Source: Syntrophomonas sp. UBA5288
GTDB taxonomy: Bacteria; Bacillota; Syntrophomonadia; Syntrophomonadales; Syntrophomonadaceae
DNA: 5,939 nt
Reading direction: 5' to 3'
Assembly (NCBI GenBank): GCA_002408445.1
Contig: DHSK01000009.1
Span: forward strand, 1-5,939
In this document: piece after piece, positions 1 through 5,633 of the stretch
Position numbering within the stretch: position 1 is the stretch's first letter
Layout of the letters: every line of letters starts with the position of its first letter
Program-made: the position numbers and the translations under genes
The notes under the pieces: generated by a model
Database searches by the model: none
What the model saw: the letters and a program-made list of their open reading frames with translations, nothing else
What the model was told of the DNA's origin: nothing

Positions 1-174
1 CAGGTTATCAAGGCTTTTATCAAGCAAAATGGACTTAAGCCCAAAGATGTATATATGCCGCTCAGAAGCGCTTTGACCGGCAATATTCACGGGCCGGAGC
101 TGAATTCACTGCTCTGTATATGGGGTAAAGAGGAATGCCGGAATCGCATTAACCGGGCCTTAAGCTTAAGATAA
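1..174 (+). CDS. gltX: Glutamyl-tRNA synthetase, C-terminal end (partial)
   Basis: An open frame runs in from the left edge and stops with TAA at 172-174, giving the last 57 residues of a protein. The segment PLRSALTGNIHGPELNSLL followed by a GKE(E)-type tail is the usual C-terminal end of the anticodon-binding domain of bacterial glutamyl-tRNA synthetase (a class I synthetase that charges tRNA-Glu with glutamate in the cytoplasm). The family identification is from recognition of this tail; catalytic motifs lie upstream of the window. gltX directly before cysE-cysS is the standard Firmicutes order, which supports the call. The gene ends 26 bp before the promoter of the next unit, and I see no hairpin plus T-run terminator after it. 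A GluQ-type paralogue is unlikely because that protein lacks this domain. Confidence 0.9.
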   Translation, partial: QVIKAFIKQNGLKPKDVYMPLRSALTGNIHGPELNSLLCIWGKEECRNRINRALSLR

Positions 175-200
175 ATTAATTTATTCCTAAAATATGACAG

Positions 201-230
201 TTGACATGTTAAAGATTGCCTGCCTATAAT
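201..230 (+). promoter_or_regulatory. SigA-type promoter of the cysE-cysS-mrnC operon
   Basis: A perfect -35 TTGACA (201-206) and a perfect -10 TATAAT (225-230) are separated by 18 bp. Transcription would start near 236-238, about 15 bases before the first helix of the T-box leader. The strength of the match suggests constant high initiation, with control left to the leader RNA downstream. Confidence 0.88.
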
Positions 231-252
231 TAAAATATATAAAAATAATAAA

Positions 253-494
253 TGCTGGGAATGGGAAAAGTAAGCGCCGATCGCTGCCAGAGAGAGAGGG
301 TCACCGGCTGAGAGCCTTCTCATAGTATGAAGACGCTGAAGTGCGCCCTGGAGCAGGCCAGGTGAAATTAAGTAACCCGGTCCGGTGCAAACCGTTATCT
401 TACCAAAGCAGGAGTGTCTGCCAACAGGCGCTCAAACAGGGTGGAACCGCGGAAGCAAAAACCTTTCGTCTCTGAAGAGATGAAAGGTTTTTTT
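253..494 (+). ncRNA. T-box leader (riboswitch) specific for tRNA-Cys
   Basis: This is a complete T-box leader that reads the charging state of tRNA-Cys. Stem I starts near 253 with GGGAAAAGTA; AGTA (269-272) is the loop-E side of the specifier loop. The closing helix is AGCG (273-276) with CGCT (334-337). The opposite strand reads GAA (338-340), one G, then the specifier TGC (342-344), a cysteine codon. The distal part of Stem I holds the AGAGAG run and a GGCTGAGAGCC loop (about 289-316). The T-box core GGGTGGAACCGCGG lies at 439-452. Its TGGA (442-445) would pair with an acceptor end UCCA, which fits the U73 discriminator base of tRNA-Cys. An antiterminator can form between about 437-441 and 470-474, in competition with the terminator at 457-492. 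Specifier, acceptor match and downstream genes (cysE, cysS) agree, so the specificity is well supported, though inferred from sequence only. Confidence 0.95.
457..494 (+). terminator. Intrinsic terminator of the T-box switch
   Basis: A 16-bp helix pairs 457-472 with 477-492 around a TGAA loop, with one G-T pair, and the descending arm merges into seven T residues (488-494). Bases 470-474 are shared with the antiterminator formed by the T-box core. The hairpin should therefore form when tRNA-Cys is charged and be blocked when uncharged tRNA-Cys is bound. cysE starts 26 bases after it. Confidence 0.93.
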
Positions 495-520
495 GTACTT
501 ATATTGAAGGAGATGAAAAT

Positions 521-1234
521 ATGCTGGCTACTTTTAAAAATGAAATCCAGGTAATTTTTGAGCGTGATCCGGCTGCTCGCAGTGTTATGGAAATTTTGTT
601 TTGTTATCCCGGTTTTCGTGCCATAATAAATCATAGAATCGCACACTATTTTTACAAGAAAAAATTCTTTTTCCTGGCCCGTTTAGTTTCACACTGGTCA
701 CGGCATCGCACTGGAATAGAAATCCATCCTGGTGCCACGATCGGCCAAGGCTTATTCATTGACCATGGCAGTGGTATAGTGATCGGGGAAACCGCTGAAA
801 TAGGGGATAACGTAACTCTCTACCAGGGAGTAACCCTGGGGGGGACCGGCAAGGAAAAAGGCAAACGTCATCCTACCATTGGCAATAATGTTACGATAAG
901 TACCGGAGCCAAAGTCCTTGGTTCCATTTTCGTAGGCGATAATGTCAAGATAGGGGCAGGTTCTGTTGTGCTGAAAAATGTGCCCTCCAACTGCACCGTA
1001 GTCGGAGTGCCGGGCCGTATAGTGGTCAAAAACGGCAGCCGTATAAATAATTCAATCGATCTGGATCATAATCTTCTGCCTGATCCGGTAGCCGATGCTC
1101 TGGTCATAATGCAGAACAGAATCGAAGAATTAGAGAGAAAAGTTGAACATTATGAAATGGAGGAGGAATTAAATGCGAATATACAATACCCTAAGCGGAA
1201 AAAAGGAAGAACTGGTACCGTTAAATACGTCTGA
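521..1234 (+). CDS. cysE: Serine O-acetyltransferase
   Basis: CysE transfers acetyl from acetyl-CoA to L-serine, giving O-acetylserine, the precursor that CysK turns into cysteine (cytoplasm). The 237-residue protein has an N-terminal helical part (about 1-60) followed by a left-handed beta-helix of hexapeptide repeats (about 65-170). Visible family residues are GIEIHPGA (65-72), IDHGSGIVIGET (80-91) with the catalytic-type His82, and VTLGGTGKEKGKRHP (104-118), where His117 corresponds to the serine-binding His193 of E. coli CysE. Glu67 takes the place of the E. coli catalytic Asp143, as is normal in Firmicutes. The start ATG follows AAGGAGA (507-513) at 7 bases. The C-terminus is Glu/Lys-rich, probably a short coiled coil (about 195-218). 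The last 21 residues are coded in DNA shared with cysS, an overlap of 62 bp in another frame, so this tail is constrained by two genes. It is the first gene after the Cys T-box, so it should be induced by cysteine starvation. Confidence 0.96.
   Translation: MLATFKNEIQVIFERDPAARSVMEILFCYPGFRAIINHRIAHYFYKKKFFFLARLVSHWSRHRTGIEIHPGATIGQGLFIDHGSGIVIGETAEIGDNVTLYQGVTLGGTGKEKGKRHPTIGNNVTISTGAKVLGSIFVGDNVKIGAGSVVLKNVPSNCTVVGVPGRIVVKNGSRINNSIDLDHNLLPDPVADALVIMQNRIEELERKVEHYEMEEELNANIQYPKRKKGRTGTVKYV
1159..1167 (+). promoter_or_regulatory. Strong ribosome binding site of cysS inside cysE
   Basis: GGAGGAGGA lies 5 bases before the cysS ATG at 1173 and entirely within codons of cysE that read Met-Glu-Glu-Glu. 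It fixes the cysS start and shows that the 62-bp overlap is real. Ribosomes translating the end of cysE cross this site, so the two genes may be translationally coupled. Confidence 0.85.
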
Positions 1235-2765
1235 ACTTACCATGTATGTATGCGGGCCTACCACCTATAACTACATTCACCTGGGCAATGCCCGCCCGCT
1301 GGTAGTATTTGATACCGTACGCCGCTATCTGGAATTCACCGGACTAAAGGTAACCTATGCCCAGAATTTTACCGATGTCGATGACAAAATCATCAACCGT
1401 GCCCGCGCAGAAGGGGAAGATCCCATTAAACTGGCGGAAAGATACATCGGGGAATATTTTAAAGATGCTGATGCGCTGGGCATTAGACGGGCTAACGTCT
1501 ATCCGCGTGCCAGCCAGCATATCGAAGATATGATAAAAGTAATCTCAGTGCTCATAGACCGGGGCTATGCTTATGAAATGCAGGGTGATGTATATTACCG
1601 GGTACGGGCATTTAAGGAATATGGCAAGTTATCCGGCCGGTCGCTGGATGACATGCTGGCTGGTGCACGCATAGAGGTGGACGAACGTAAACACGACCCG
1701 ATGGACTTTGCACTGTGGAAAAACGCCAAACCGGGCGAGCCTTCCTGGGACAGCCCCTGGGGAAAGGGACGCCCGGGCTGGCATATCGAATGCTCCGCCA
1801 TGTCGACCAAATATCTGGGTGAAACAGTTGACATTCATGGAGGCGGAAATGATTTAATCTTTCCCCATCACGAAAATGAGATCGCCCAGGCGGAAGCTTA
1901 CACGGGCAAACCATTCGTCCGCTACTGGATGCATAATGGTTTTATAACTATCAATAATGAAAAAATGTCCAAATCGCTGGGGAATTTTTTTATCCTGCGG
2001 GATGTCTTGAAAGAATACCCCGGAGATGTGGTGCGCTATTATCTAATCGCCACCCATTACCGCAGTCCGCTCGATTTTGACCATGAAAAACTGGAAGAAG
2101 CACGTAAAGCCTTGGGACGGCTTAAAACCACCTTTACTCTGGCCCAGGAATTCATCGCTGCCGGACCGGAGCTCGAGGCTCAGCCCGATGCGGCTGGGCA
2201 GGATTTCCTGGCTGAAGTCAAAGAGCAGGAAGAAAAATTCCTCGCTGCCATGGAAGATGATTTTAATACCGCCCGGGCCCTGGGCTATCTTTTTGAGATG
2301 TCGCATACTATTAATGCTTTTGTGGCTGCCGCCGACCGGCAGATGTCCTCCAGTCGGGCTGCCGTTCGCACGGCTCTAAGCATCTTAAAACAGTTGGGTG
2401 ATATACTGGGAATTTTCATGGAACAAACCCGGGAGGAAAAGCCGGTAGCAGACGAACTCTTAAACCTCCTCCTGATTCTAAGGAAAAAGGCCCGGCAGGA
2501 AAAGAATTTCAGCCTGGCGGACAGCATCCGCGATTTTCTTAGCCGGTTGCAGATCACCATAGAAGATACCGCCGACGGGAGCCGGTTCCGTTATGAGGAA
2601 GTGCCGGAGGAAGGAAGCCTGATAGAATACCTGCTCAGGATGCGTGAGGAAGCCAAGGCCGGCAAAGATTATGAACAGGCTGATTTTATCCGGGACAAGC
2701 TGAAAAGTACGGGAATAATTATTGAAGATACACACGAAGGAGCACGATGGAAGTTTAATGCATGA
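1173..2765 (+). CDS. cysS: Cysteinyl-tRNA synthetase with a duplicated C-terminal motif
   Basis: CysS charges tRNA-Cys with cysteine using ATP (class I synthetase, cytoplasm). The class I signatures are HLGN (36-39) and KMSKS (264-268). The zinc ligands that select cysteine thiol are expected at Cys27, Cys207, His232 and Glu236, inside YVCGPT, WHIECSAMS and FPHHENEIAQ, by correspondence with the E. coli enzyme. The stem-contact and DALR-type helical domains follow (about 280-420). The protein has 530 residues, against roughly 460-490 in most bacteria. The excess is explained by a second copy of the C-terminal motif: residues 429-474 and 483-528 align without gaps at 19 of 46 identities, sharing K..F/Y...AD.IRD.L and I.IEDT..G.R. 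The start ATG is set by an internal binding site in cysE, and the end overlaps mrnC by 8 bp. It lies under the Cys T-box, matching its own substrate tRNA. Confidence 0.97.
   Translation: MRIYNTLSGKKEELVPLNTSELTMYVCGPTTYNYIHLGNARPLVVFDTVRRYLEFTGLKVTYAQNFTDVDDKIINRARAEGEDPIKLAERYIGEYFKDADALGIRRANVYPRASQHIEDMIKVISVLIDRGYAYEMQGDVYYRVRAFKEYGKLSGRSLDDMLAGARIEVDERKHDPMDFALWKNAKPGEPSWDSPWGKGRPGWHIECSAMSTKYLGETVDIHGGGNDLIFPHHENEIAQAEAYTGKPFVRYWMHNGFITINNEKMSKSLGNFFILRDVLKEYPGDVVRYYLIATHYRSPLDFDHEKLEEARKALGRLKTTFTLAQEFIAAGPELEAQPDAAGQDFLAEVKEQEEKFLAAMEDDFNTARALGYLFEMSHTINAFVAAADRQMSSSRAAVRTALSILKQLGDILGIFMEQTREEKPVADELLNLLLILRKKARQEKNFSLADSIRDFLSRLQITIEDTADGSRFRYEEVPEEGSLIEYLLRMREEAKAGKDYEQADFIRDKLKSTGIIIEDTHEGARWKFNA
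2457..2756 (+). repeat. Tandem protein-level repeat at the end of CysS
   Basis: Two copies of a 46-residue unit, coded at 2457-2594 and 2619-2756, are joined by an 8-residue linker (EEVPEEGS). Each copy has a helix ending in K-[NF/DY]-x-x-AD-x-IRD-x-L followed by a strand-like I-x-IEDT-x-x-G-x-R-[FW]. The second copy has the Trp normally found at the end of CysS (GARWKF); the first has Phe in that place. Identity is about 41 percent and the DNA copies have clearly diverged, so the duplication is old and probably kept by selection. Confidence 0.8.
2736..2742 (+). promoter_or_regulatory. Probable ribosome binding site of mrnC inside cysS
   Basis: GAAGGAG lies 15 bases before the ATG at 2758. 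The spacing is longer than ideal, but no better site fits an in-frame start. The alternative TTG at 2722 lacks a good upstream site at normal distance, and it would add 12 residues with no family match. Confidence 0.5.
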
Positions 2766-3171
2766 ACCATTGGATGAAAAGACTTTAAGAGAAATATCCC
2801 CTGTTTTACTGGCTTATATCGGCGATGCCGTATTCGAACTTCTGGTCCGCACTCATGTAGTAGCGGACGGTAATCGCCGGGTAAAGGATATCCATCTGGA
2901 TACCGTGAAGGTGGTCAGGGCCGAAAGCCAGGCCTCGGTGGTACGCCACCTGTGGGAAGAACTGACTCCCGAGGAGCAGGATGTGGTCAGGAGAGGCCGA
3001 AATGCCAAAAGCACGGCCCCCCGTCATGCCGACCCGGGTGATTACCATTTAAGCACCGGTTTTGAAGCCTTGCTGGGATATCTCTACTTCAAGGGGGAGC
3101 AGAAAAGAGTATTATACCTGGTCAACCGGGCTCTGGAAAACAATCATACCTCCAGCCCGTCCCGAGGATAG
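2758..3171 (+). CDS. mrnC: Mini-ribonuclease III (23S rRNA maturation)
   Basis: MrnC is a small RNase III-like enzyme without a double-stranded-RNA-binding domain. In Firmicutes it trims the ends of precursor 23S rRNA, helped by ribosomal protein L3. The product from ATG 2758 has 137 residues, the normal size. The signature helix LAYIGDAVFELLVR (18-31) carries the expected metal-binding Asp23 and Glu27, and a second acidic position sits in STGFEALLGYLYF (Glu103 region). RRGRNAK (78-84) is also typical. The call rests on these motifs and on the position after cysS, which is standard in Firmicutes. The start overlaps cysS by 8 bp, so the two are probably translationally coupled and both follow the T-box. 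An in-frame TTG at 2722 would give 149 residues but is less likely. The last residues (TSSPSRG) are non-conserved tail. Confidence 0.94.
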   Translation: MHEPLDEKTLREISPVLLAYIGDAVFELLVRTHVVADGNRRVKDIHLDTVKVVRAESQASVVRHLWEELTPEEQDVVRRGRNAKSTAPRHADPGDYHLSTGFEALLGYLYFKGEQKRVLYLVNRALENNHTSSPSRG

Positions 3172-3219
3172 GATGGAAAAGGGCCGCTTCCCGTTGCTTT
3201 CACATAAGCAATAAACCAA

Positions 3220-3273
3220 CCGGGGGACATTCCTGATTTCGAAGCGGAAGCTGAGAGGAAGGTGTGTCCCCGG
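3220..3273 (+). repeat. Imperfect inverted repeat of REP/MITE type
   Basis: CCGGGGGACATTCCT (3220-3234) faces AGGAAGGTGTGTCCCCGG (3256-3273). The reverse complement of the left arm matches the right arm except for three extra bases and small mismatches, leaving a 21-base loop. This pattern of a GGGGACA...TCC arm with a GGA...TGTCCCC arm resembles repeats I associate with IS200-like (REP-associated tyrosine) transposases; that link is from memory. It lies between mrnC and thyX in a stretch with no coding potential. No T-run follows on either strand, so it is not a normal terminator. Confidence 0.5.
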
Positions 3274-3311
3274 CGGAAATAGCGAGAAATCATTCGCAAA
3301 ACTTATTATAC

Positions 3312-3319
3312 GAGGAGGT
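3312..3319 (+). promoter_or_regulatory. Ribosome binding site that decides the thyX start
   Basis: GAGGAGGT is placed 6 bases before ATG 3326, an ideal distance. A GTG at 3320 opens the same frame two codons earlier but directly abuts this site, so it cannot be the start used. Confidence 0.85.
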
Positions 3320-3325
3320 GTGGTA

Positions 3326-4015
3326 ATGATAATTGAAAAACCATGTATAATGGTACCTGTCCATGCGCTGGCGGAGGAATTGTTAACCAGGCTGGAGCGC
3401 TATGCCCGGGTATGTTATAAATCTGAAGACCGCATGGAAAAACAATCCAACCCCGGTTTTTTGAAAAATCTGCTTAAAAGGGGCCACGAATCTATTATTG
3501 AGCATGAAAAGGCCACCGTTCTTTTTATAACTGACCGCGGTGTGACCCACGAAATGGTAAGGCATCGCATTGCCGCCTATTCCCAGGAATCCACCCGCTA
3601 CTGTTCCTATAACAAGGATAAATTCGGAAATGAAATTACGGTAATTGAGCCCTATTTTTATAATGATTGGCCGGAGGCCCGTACTCTCTGGGAAGAGGCA
3701 TGTCTGACGGCGGAAAAAAACTATATGGCACTTCTGGCGGCAGGCTCCTCACCTCAGGAAGCCCGTTCGGTGCTGCCCAATTCCTTAAAAACCGAGATTG
3801 TAGTTACCTATAATCTGCGGGAATGGCGCCATTTCTTCCGCTTGCGCTGTGATGCGGCCGCCCATCCCCAGATGAGACAGGTGGCGATACCGCTATTGCT
3901 GCATTTCCAAGCTGCCATGCCCGATTTGTTTAATGACATTGAATATGACCACGGTTTTCCCCCGGAGCATTATGCCAGTGTAATCCTGACCGATGACATA
4001 TTCCAGACCTTATAA
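3326..4015 (+). CDS. thyX: FAD-dependent thymidylate synthase
   Basis: ThyX makes dTMP from dUMP with methylene-tetrahydrofolate as carbon donor and FAD/NADPH for reduction. It is a homotetramer in the cytoplasm and is unrelated in fold to ThyA. The 229-residue protein carries the diagnostic RHR-x7-S motif as RHRIAAYSQES (79-89), followed by TRY (90-92). Other family blocks are RGHESIIEH (52-60) and NLREWRHFFRLRC...HPQMR (163-184), with conserved arginines that bind dUMP. Length is normal (about 215-250). The start at ATG 3326 is fixed by the site at 3312-3319. It lies 154 bp after mrnC and 32 bp before rlmB in the same direction. I see no convincing promoter in front of it, so it may be served by read-through from the cysE operon or by a weak local promoter. 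An old gene insertion into the Firmicutes cysS-sigH cluster is likely; its base use does not look foreign. Confidence 0.97.
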   Translation: MIIEKPCIMVPVHALAEELLTRLERYARVCYKSEDRMEKQSNPGFLKNLLKRGHESIIEHEKATVLFITDRGVTHEMVRHRIAAYSQESTRYCSYNKDKFGNEITVIEPYFYNDWPEARTLWEEACLTAEKNYMALLAAGSSPQEARSVLPNSLKTEIVVTYNLREWRHFFRLRCDAAAHPQMRQVAIPLLLHFQAAMPDLFNDIEYDHGFPPEHYASVILTDDIFQTL

Positions 4016-4047
4016 AGATCGAAAATAAAAAGAAGAAGGAGTTAATT

Positions 4048-4779
4048 ATGAAGGAAAAACTGGCCGGGGTAAACAGCATTATGGAGGCCATCAAAGGCAA
4101 ACGAAAGATCCATAAGATTTTTGTAGAGGAAGGGCGCGCCGGCAAGAAAGTCCAGGACCTGGTCAAGCTGGCCGCCAGCCGGGGCATTTATATTCAAGAG
4201 GTATCCAAACAAAGGCTCAATGACATGTACACCGTGGGTAATCACCAGGGTATGGTCGCCGAGGTTGACAACTATGAATATTGCAGCATAGAAGAAGTAC
4301 TGGAGGATGCTGCCTTAAGTGGAGAACCTCCTTTTCTGCTGATGCTGGATGGATTGGAGGACCCGCAGAATTTTGGGTCTGTTATCCGCAGTGCGGAAGC
4401 GGCAGGAGTACACGGAGTAATTATTCCCCGCCATAATTCAGTGGAAGTCACCCCGGCCGTAGCCCGTGCTTCGGCTGGAGCAGTGGAACACATGAAAGTA
4501 GTCCTGGCTCCCAATCTGGTTAATACCATTAAATATCTCAAAGAACAGGGTCTCTGGGTAGTGGGGGCGGATATGGACGGTCAGGCTTATCAGAGCGTAG
4601 AATTTCCTGTACCTACGGTTCTGGTTATAGGAGGAGAAGGCCGCGGAATAAGAAGGCTGGTAAAAGAAAACTGCGATCTGGTAGTTAAAATTCCCATGTA
4701 CGGCCAGATCAATTCCTTAAACGCCTCGGCTGCGGCTGCCGTGCTGCTATTTGAAGCCGTACGGCAAAAGAATATATGA
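4048..4779 (+). CDS. rlmB: 23S rRNA (guanosine-2251-2'-O)-methyltransferase (TrmH/SpoU family)
   Basis: RlmB methylates the 2'-hydroxyl of G2251 in the peptidyl-transferase loop of 23S rRNA using S-adenosylmethionine. The 243-residue protein has a small N-terminal substrate-binding domain (1-75, starting LAGVNSIMEAI and ending NHQGMVAEV) and a SPOUT knot domain. Its three motifs are complete: DGLEDPQNFGSVIRSAEAAG (101-120, with Asn108 and Arg114), LVIGGEGRGIRRLVKENCD (192-210, with Glu197), and IPMYGQINSLNASAAAAVLL (215-234). The start ATG has AAGGAG 6 bases upstream (4036-4041). The full-length N-terminal domain and its place between the mrnC region and sigH favour RlmB (B. subtilis YacO) over other TrmH-type enzymes, whose target sites differ. 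No terminator of standard form follows it. Confidence 0.95.
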   Translation: MKEKLAGVNSIMEAIKGKRKIHKIFVEEGRAGKKVQDLVKLAASRGIYIQEVSKQRLNDMYTVGNHQGMVAEVDNYEYCSIEEVLEDAALSGEPPFLLMLDGLEDPQNFGSVIRSAEAAGVHGVIIPRHNSVEVTPAVARASAGAVEHMKVVLAPNLVNTIKYLKEQGLWVVGADMDGQAYQSVEFPVPTVLVIGGEGRGIRRLVKENCDLVVKIPMYGQINSLNASAAAAVLLFEAVRQKNI

Positions 4780-4787
4780 TTTACGCA

Positions 4788-4872
4788 GGCCAGGCAGGAA
4801 AAAGTGCTCTCCTACCGGGATTACTGCCCGGCCCGGAATGCAAATGGCTTGACGATTCCTGCTCTGCTGGCC
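4788..4872 (+). repeat. Imperfect palindrome between rlmB and sigH, reaching into the sigH promoter
   Basis: GGCCAGGCAGGAA (4788-4800) is complementary to TTCCTGC (4856-4862) plus CTGGCC (4867-4872), leaving TCTG (4863-4866) as a bulge: 13 pairs in all. Inside the loop is a second small hairpin, CCGGG (4815-4819) with CCCGG (4827-4831). No T-run follows either hairpin. The right arm fills the spacer between the -35 and -10 boxes of the sigH promoter, so this may be a protein-binding dyad, an mRNA structure at the 3' end of rlmB, or a mobile-repeat relic. Confidence 0.5.
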
Positions 4873-4878
4873 TATAAT
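4849..4878 (+). promoter_or_regulatory. SigA-type promoter of sigH
   Basis: The -35 TTGACG (4849-4854) and the -10 TATAAT (4873-4878) are separated by 18 bp. The start would be near 4885, giving a leader of about 60 bases before the sigH ATG. It matches the rule that sigH is made by the vegetative polymerase early in sporulation. The AbrB repression known in Bacillus cannot be judged here. Confidence 0.78.
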
Positions 4879-4945
4879 TAACTAGATTAATAAACTTGGT
4901 GCCGTATAAGCATTATTAAATTACCATTTTTATGGAGGCGATTGA

Positions 4946-5596
4946 ATGCCTAATTCCGTCGCTTTAAAGAAAATATACACCACATATAGCGAAATGCCCG
5001 ATGAGGATATAGTTGATTTGGCCCAGCAGGGCGAGCAATTTGCGGTAGAATATCTGGTTGATAAATACAAAAATTTCGTCAGAGCAAAAGCCAGATCGTA
5101 TTTTTTAATAGGCGCAGACAAGGAAGATATTATTCAGGAAGGCATGATTGGGCTTTTTAAGGCGATCAGGGACTATAAAGCGGACAAGCTTACGTCCTTT
5201 AGAGCCTTTGCTGAACTATGTATTACCCGTCAGATAATCACTGCTATCAAGACTGCCACCAGGCAGAAACACATACCTTTGAATTCGTATGTATCACTCA
5301 ACAAACCCATATATGATGAAGAATCAGACCGGACTCTTATGGATATCTTATCTACCACCAAGATTACCAATCCGGAAGAGATTATTATCAGCCGGGAAGA
5401 GTTCGTATTTATTGAAAGAAAAATGGGTGAGATACTGAGTTCTCTGGAGTGGAAAGTCCTTATGGCCTATCTGGAAGGAAAATCATACCAGGAAATTGCC
5501 GTAGATCTTAAACGTCATGTCAAATCAATTGACAATGCCCTGCAAAGAGTCAAAAGAAAATTAGAAAAATATCTCGAGGACAGGGAAGAGTTATAG
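4946..5596 (+). CDS. sigH: RNA polymerase sporulation sigma factor SigH (sigma-30)
   Basis: SigH is a sigma-70 type factor that directs RNA polymerase to early stationary-phase and sporulation-entry genes (in B. subtilis spo0A, spo0F, spoIIA, ftsAZ). The 216-residue protein has region 2 at about 18-105, with YKNFVRAKARSYFLIGADKEDIIQEGMIGLFKAIRDY (41-77) and the promoter-melting segment KLTSFRAFAELCITRQIITAIKTATRQKHIP (81-111). The SigH-specific linker NSYVSLNKPIYDEESDRTLMDIL follows (113-135). Region 4 with its helix-turn-helix is near 165-210, ending KSIDNALQRVKRKLEKYLE. From residue 41 on, the protein is very close to the B. subtilis SigH I remember; the N-terminus is shorter and divergent. 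The ATG is preceded by GGAGG (4934-4938) at 7 bases. It has its own promoter 67 bp upstream. Motifs and place in the cluster both point to SigH rather than SigF, SigG or an ECF factor. Confidence 0.97.
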   Translation: MPNSVALKKIYTTYSEMPDEDIVDLAQQGEQFAVEYLVDKYKNFVRAKARSYFLIGADKEDIIQEGMIGLFKAIRDYKADKLTSFRAFAELCITRQIITAIKTATRQKHIPLNSYVSLNKPIYDEESDRTLMDILSTTKITNPEEIIISREEFVFIERKMGEILSSLEWKVLMAYLEGKSYQEIAVDLKRHVKSIDNALQRVKRKLEKYLEDREEL

Positions 5597-5633
5597 GTTG
5601 TATAACTGCTCATAATATCAGGTTAGGCTGATT

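Noticed and set aside
395..646. Minus-strand open frame across the T-box and the start of cysE
   Set aside because: It covers a highly structured leader RNA and a conserved gene on the other strand, and shows no protein family features.
1595..2560. Several overlapping open frames inside cysS on both strands
   Set aside because: All are shadows of a strongly conserved gene in another frame, with unnatural composition and no binding sites.
2722..2757. TTG start for mrnC, 12 codons upstream of the ATG
   Set aside because: The added residues match nothing in the Mini-III family, no good binding site precedes it, and the ATG at 2758 gives the normal 137-residue length.
3194..3211. TTGCTT/AAGCAA hairpin after mrnC as a terminator
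   Set aside because: It has a 6-bp stem without a T-run on either strand.
3282..3310. Possible thyX promoter with TATTAT near 3304-3309
   Set aside because: No recognisable -35 box lies at 16-18 bp upstream, so the -10-like bases alone are not enough.
3320..3325. GTG start for thyX
   Set aside because: It directly follows the GAGGAGGT binding site with no spacer; ATG 3326 is at the correct distance.
4815..4831. Small GC hairpin CCGGG/CCCGG as a terminator of rlmB
   Set aside because: The stem has only 5 bp and no T-run follows; more GC-rich sequence comes next.
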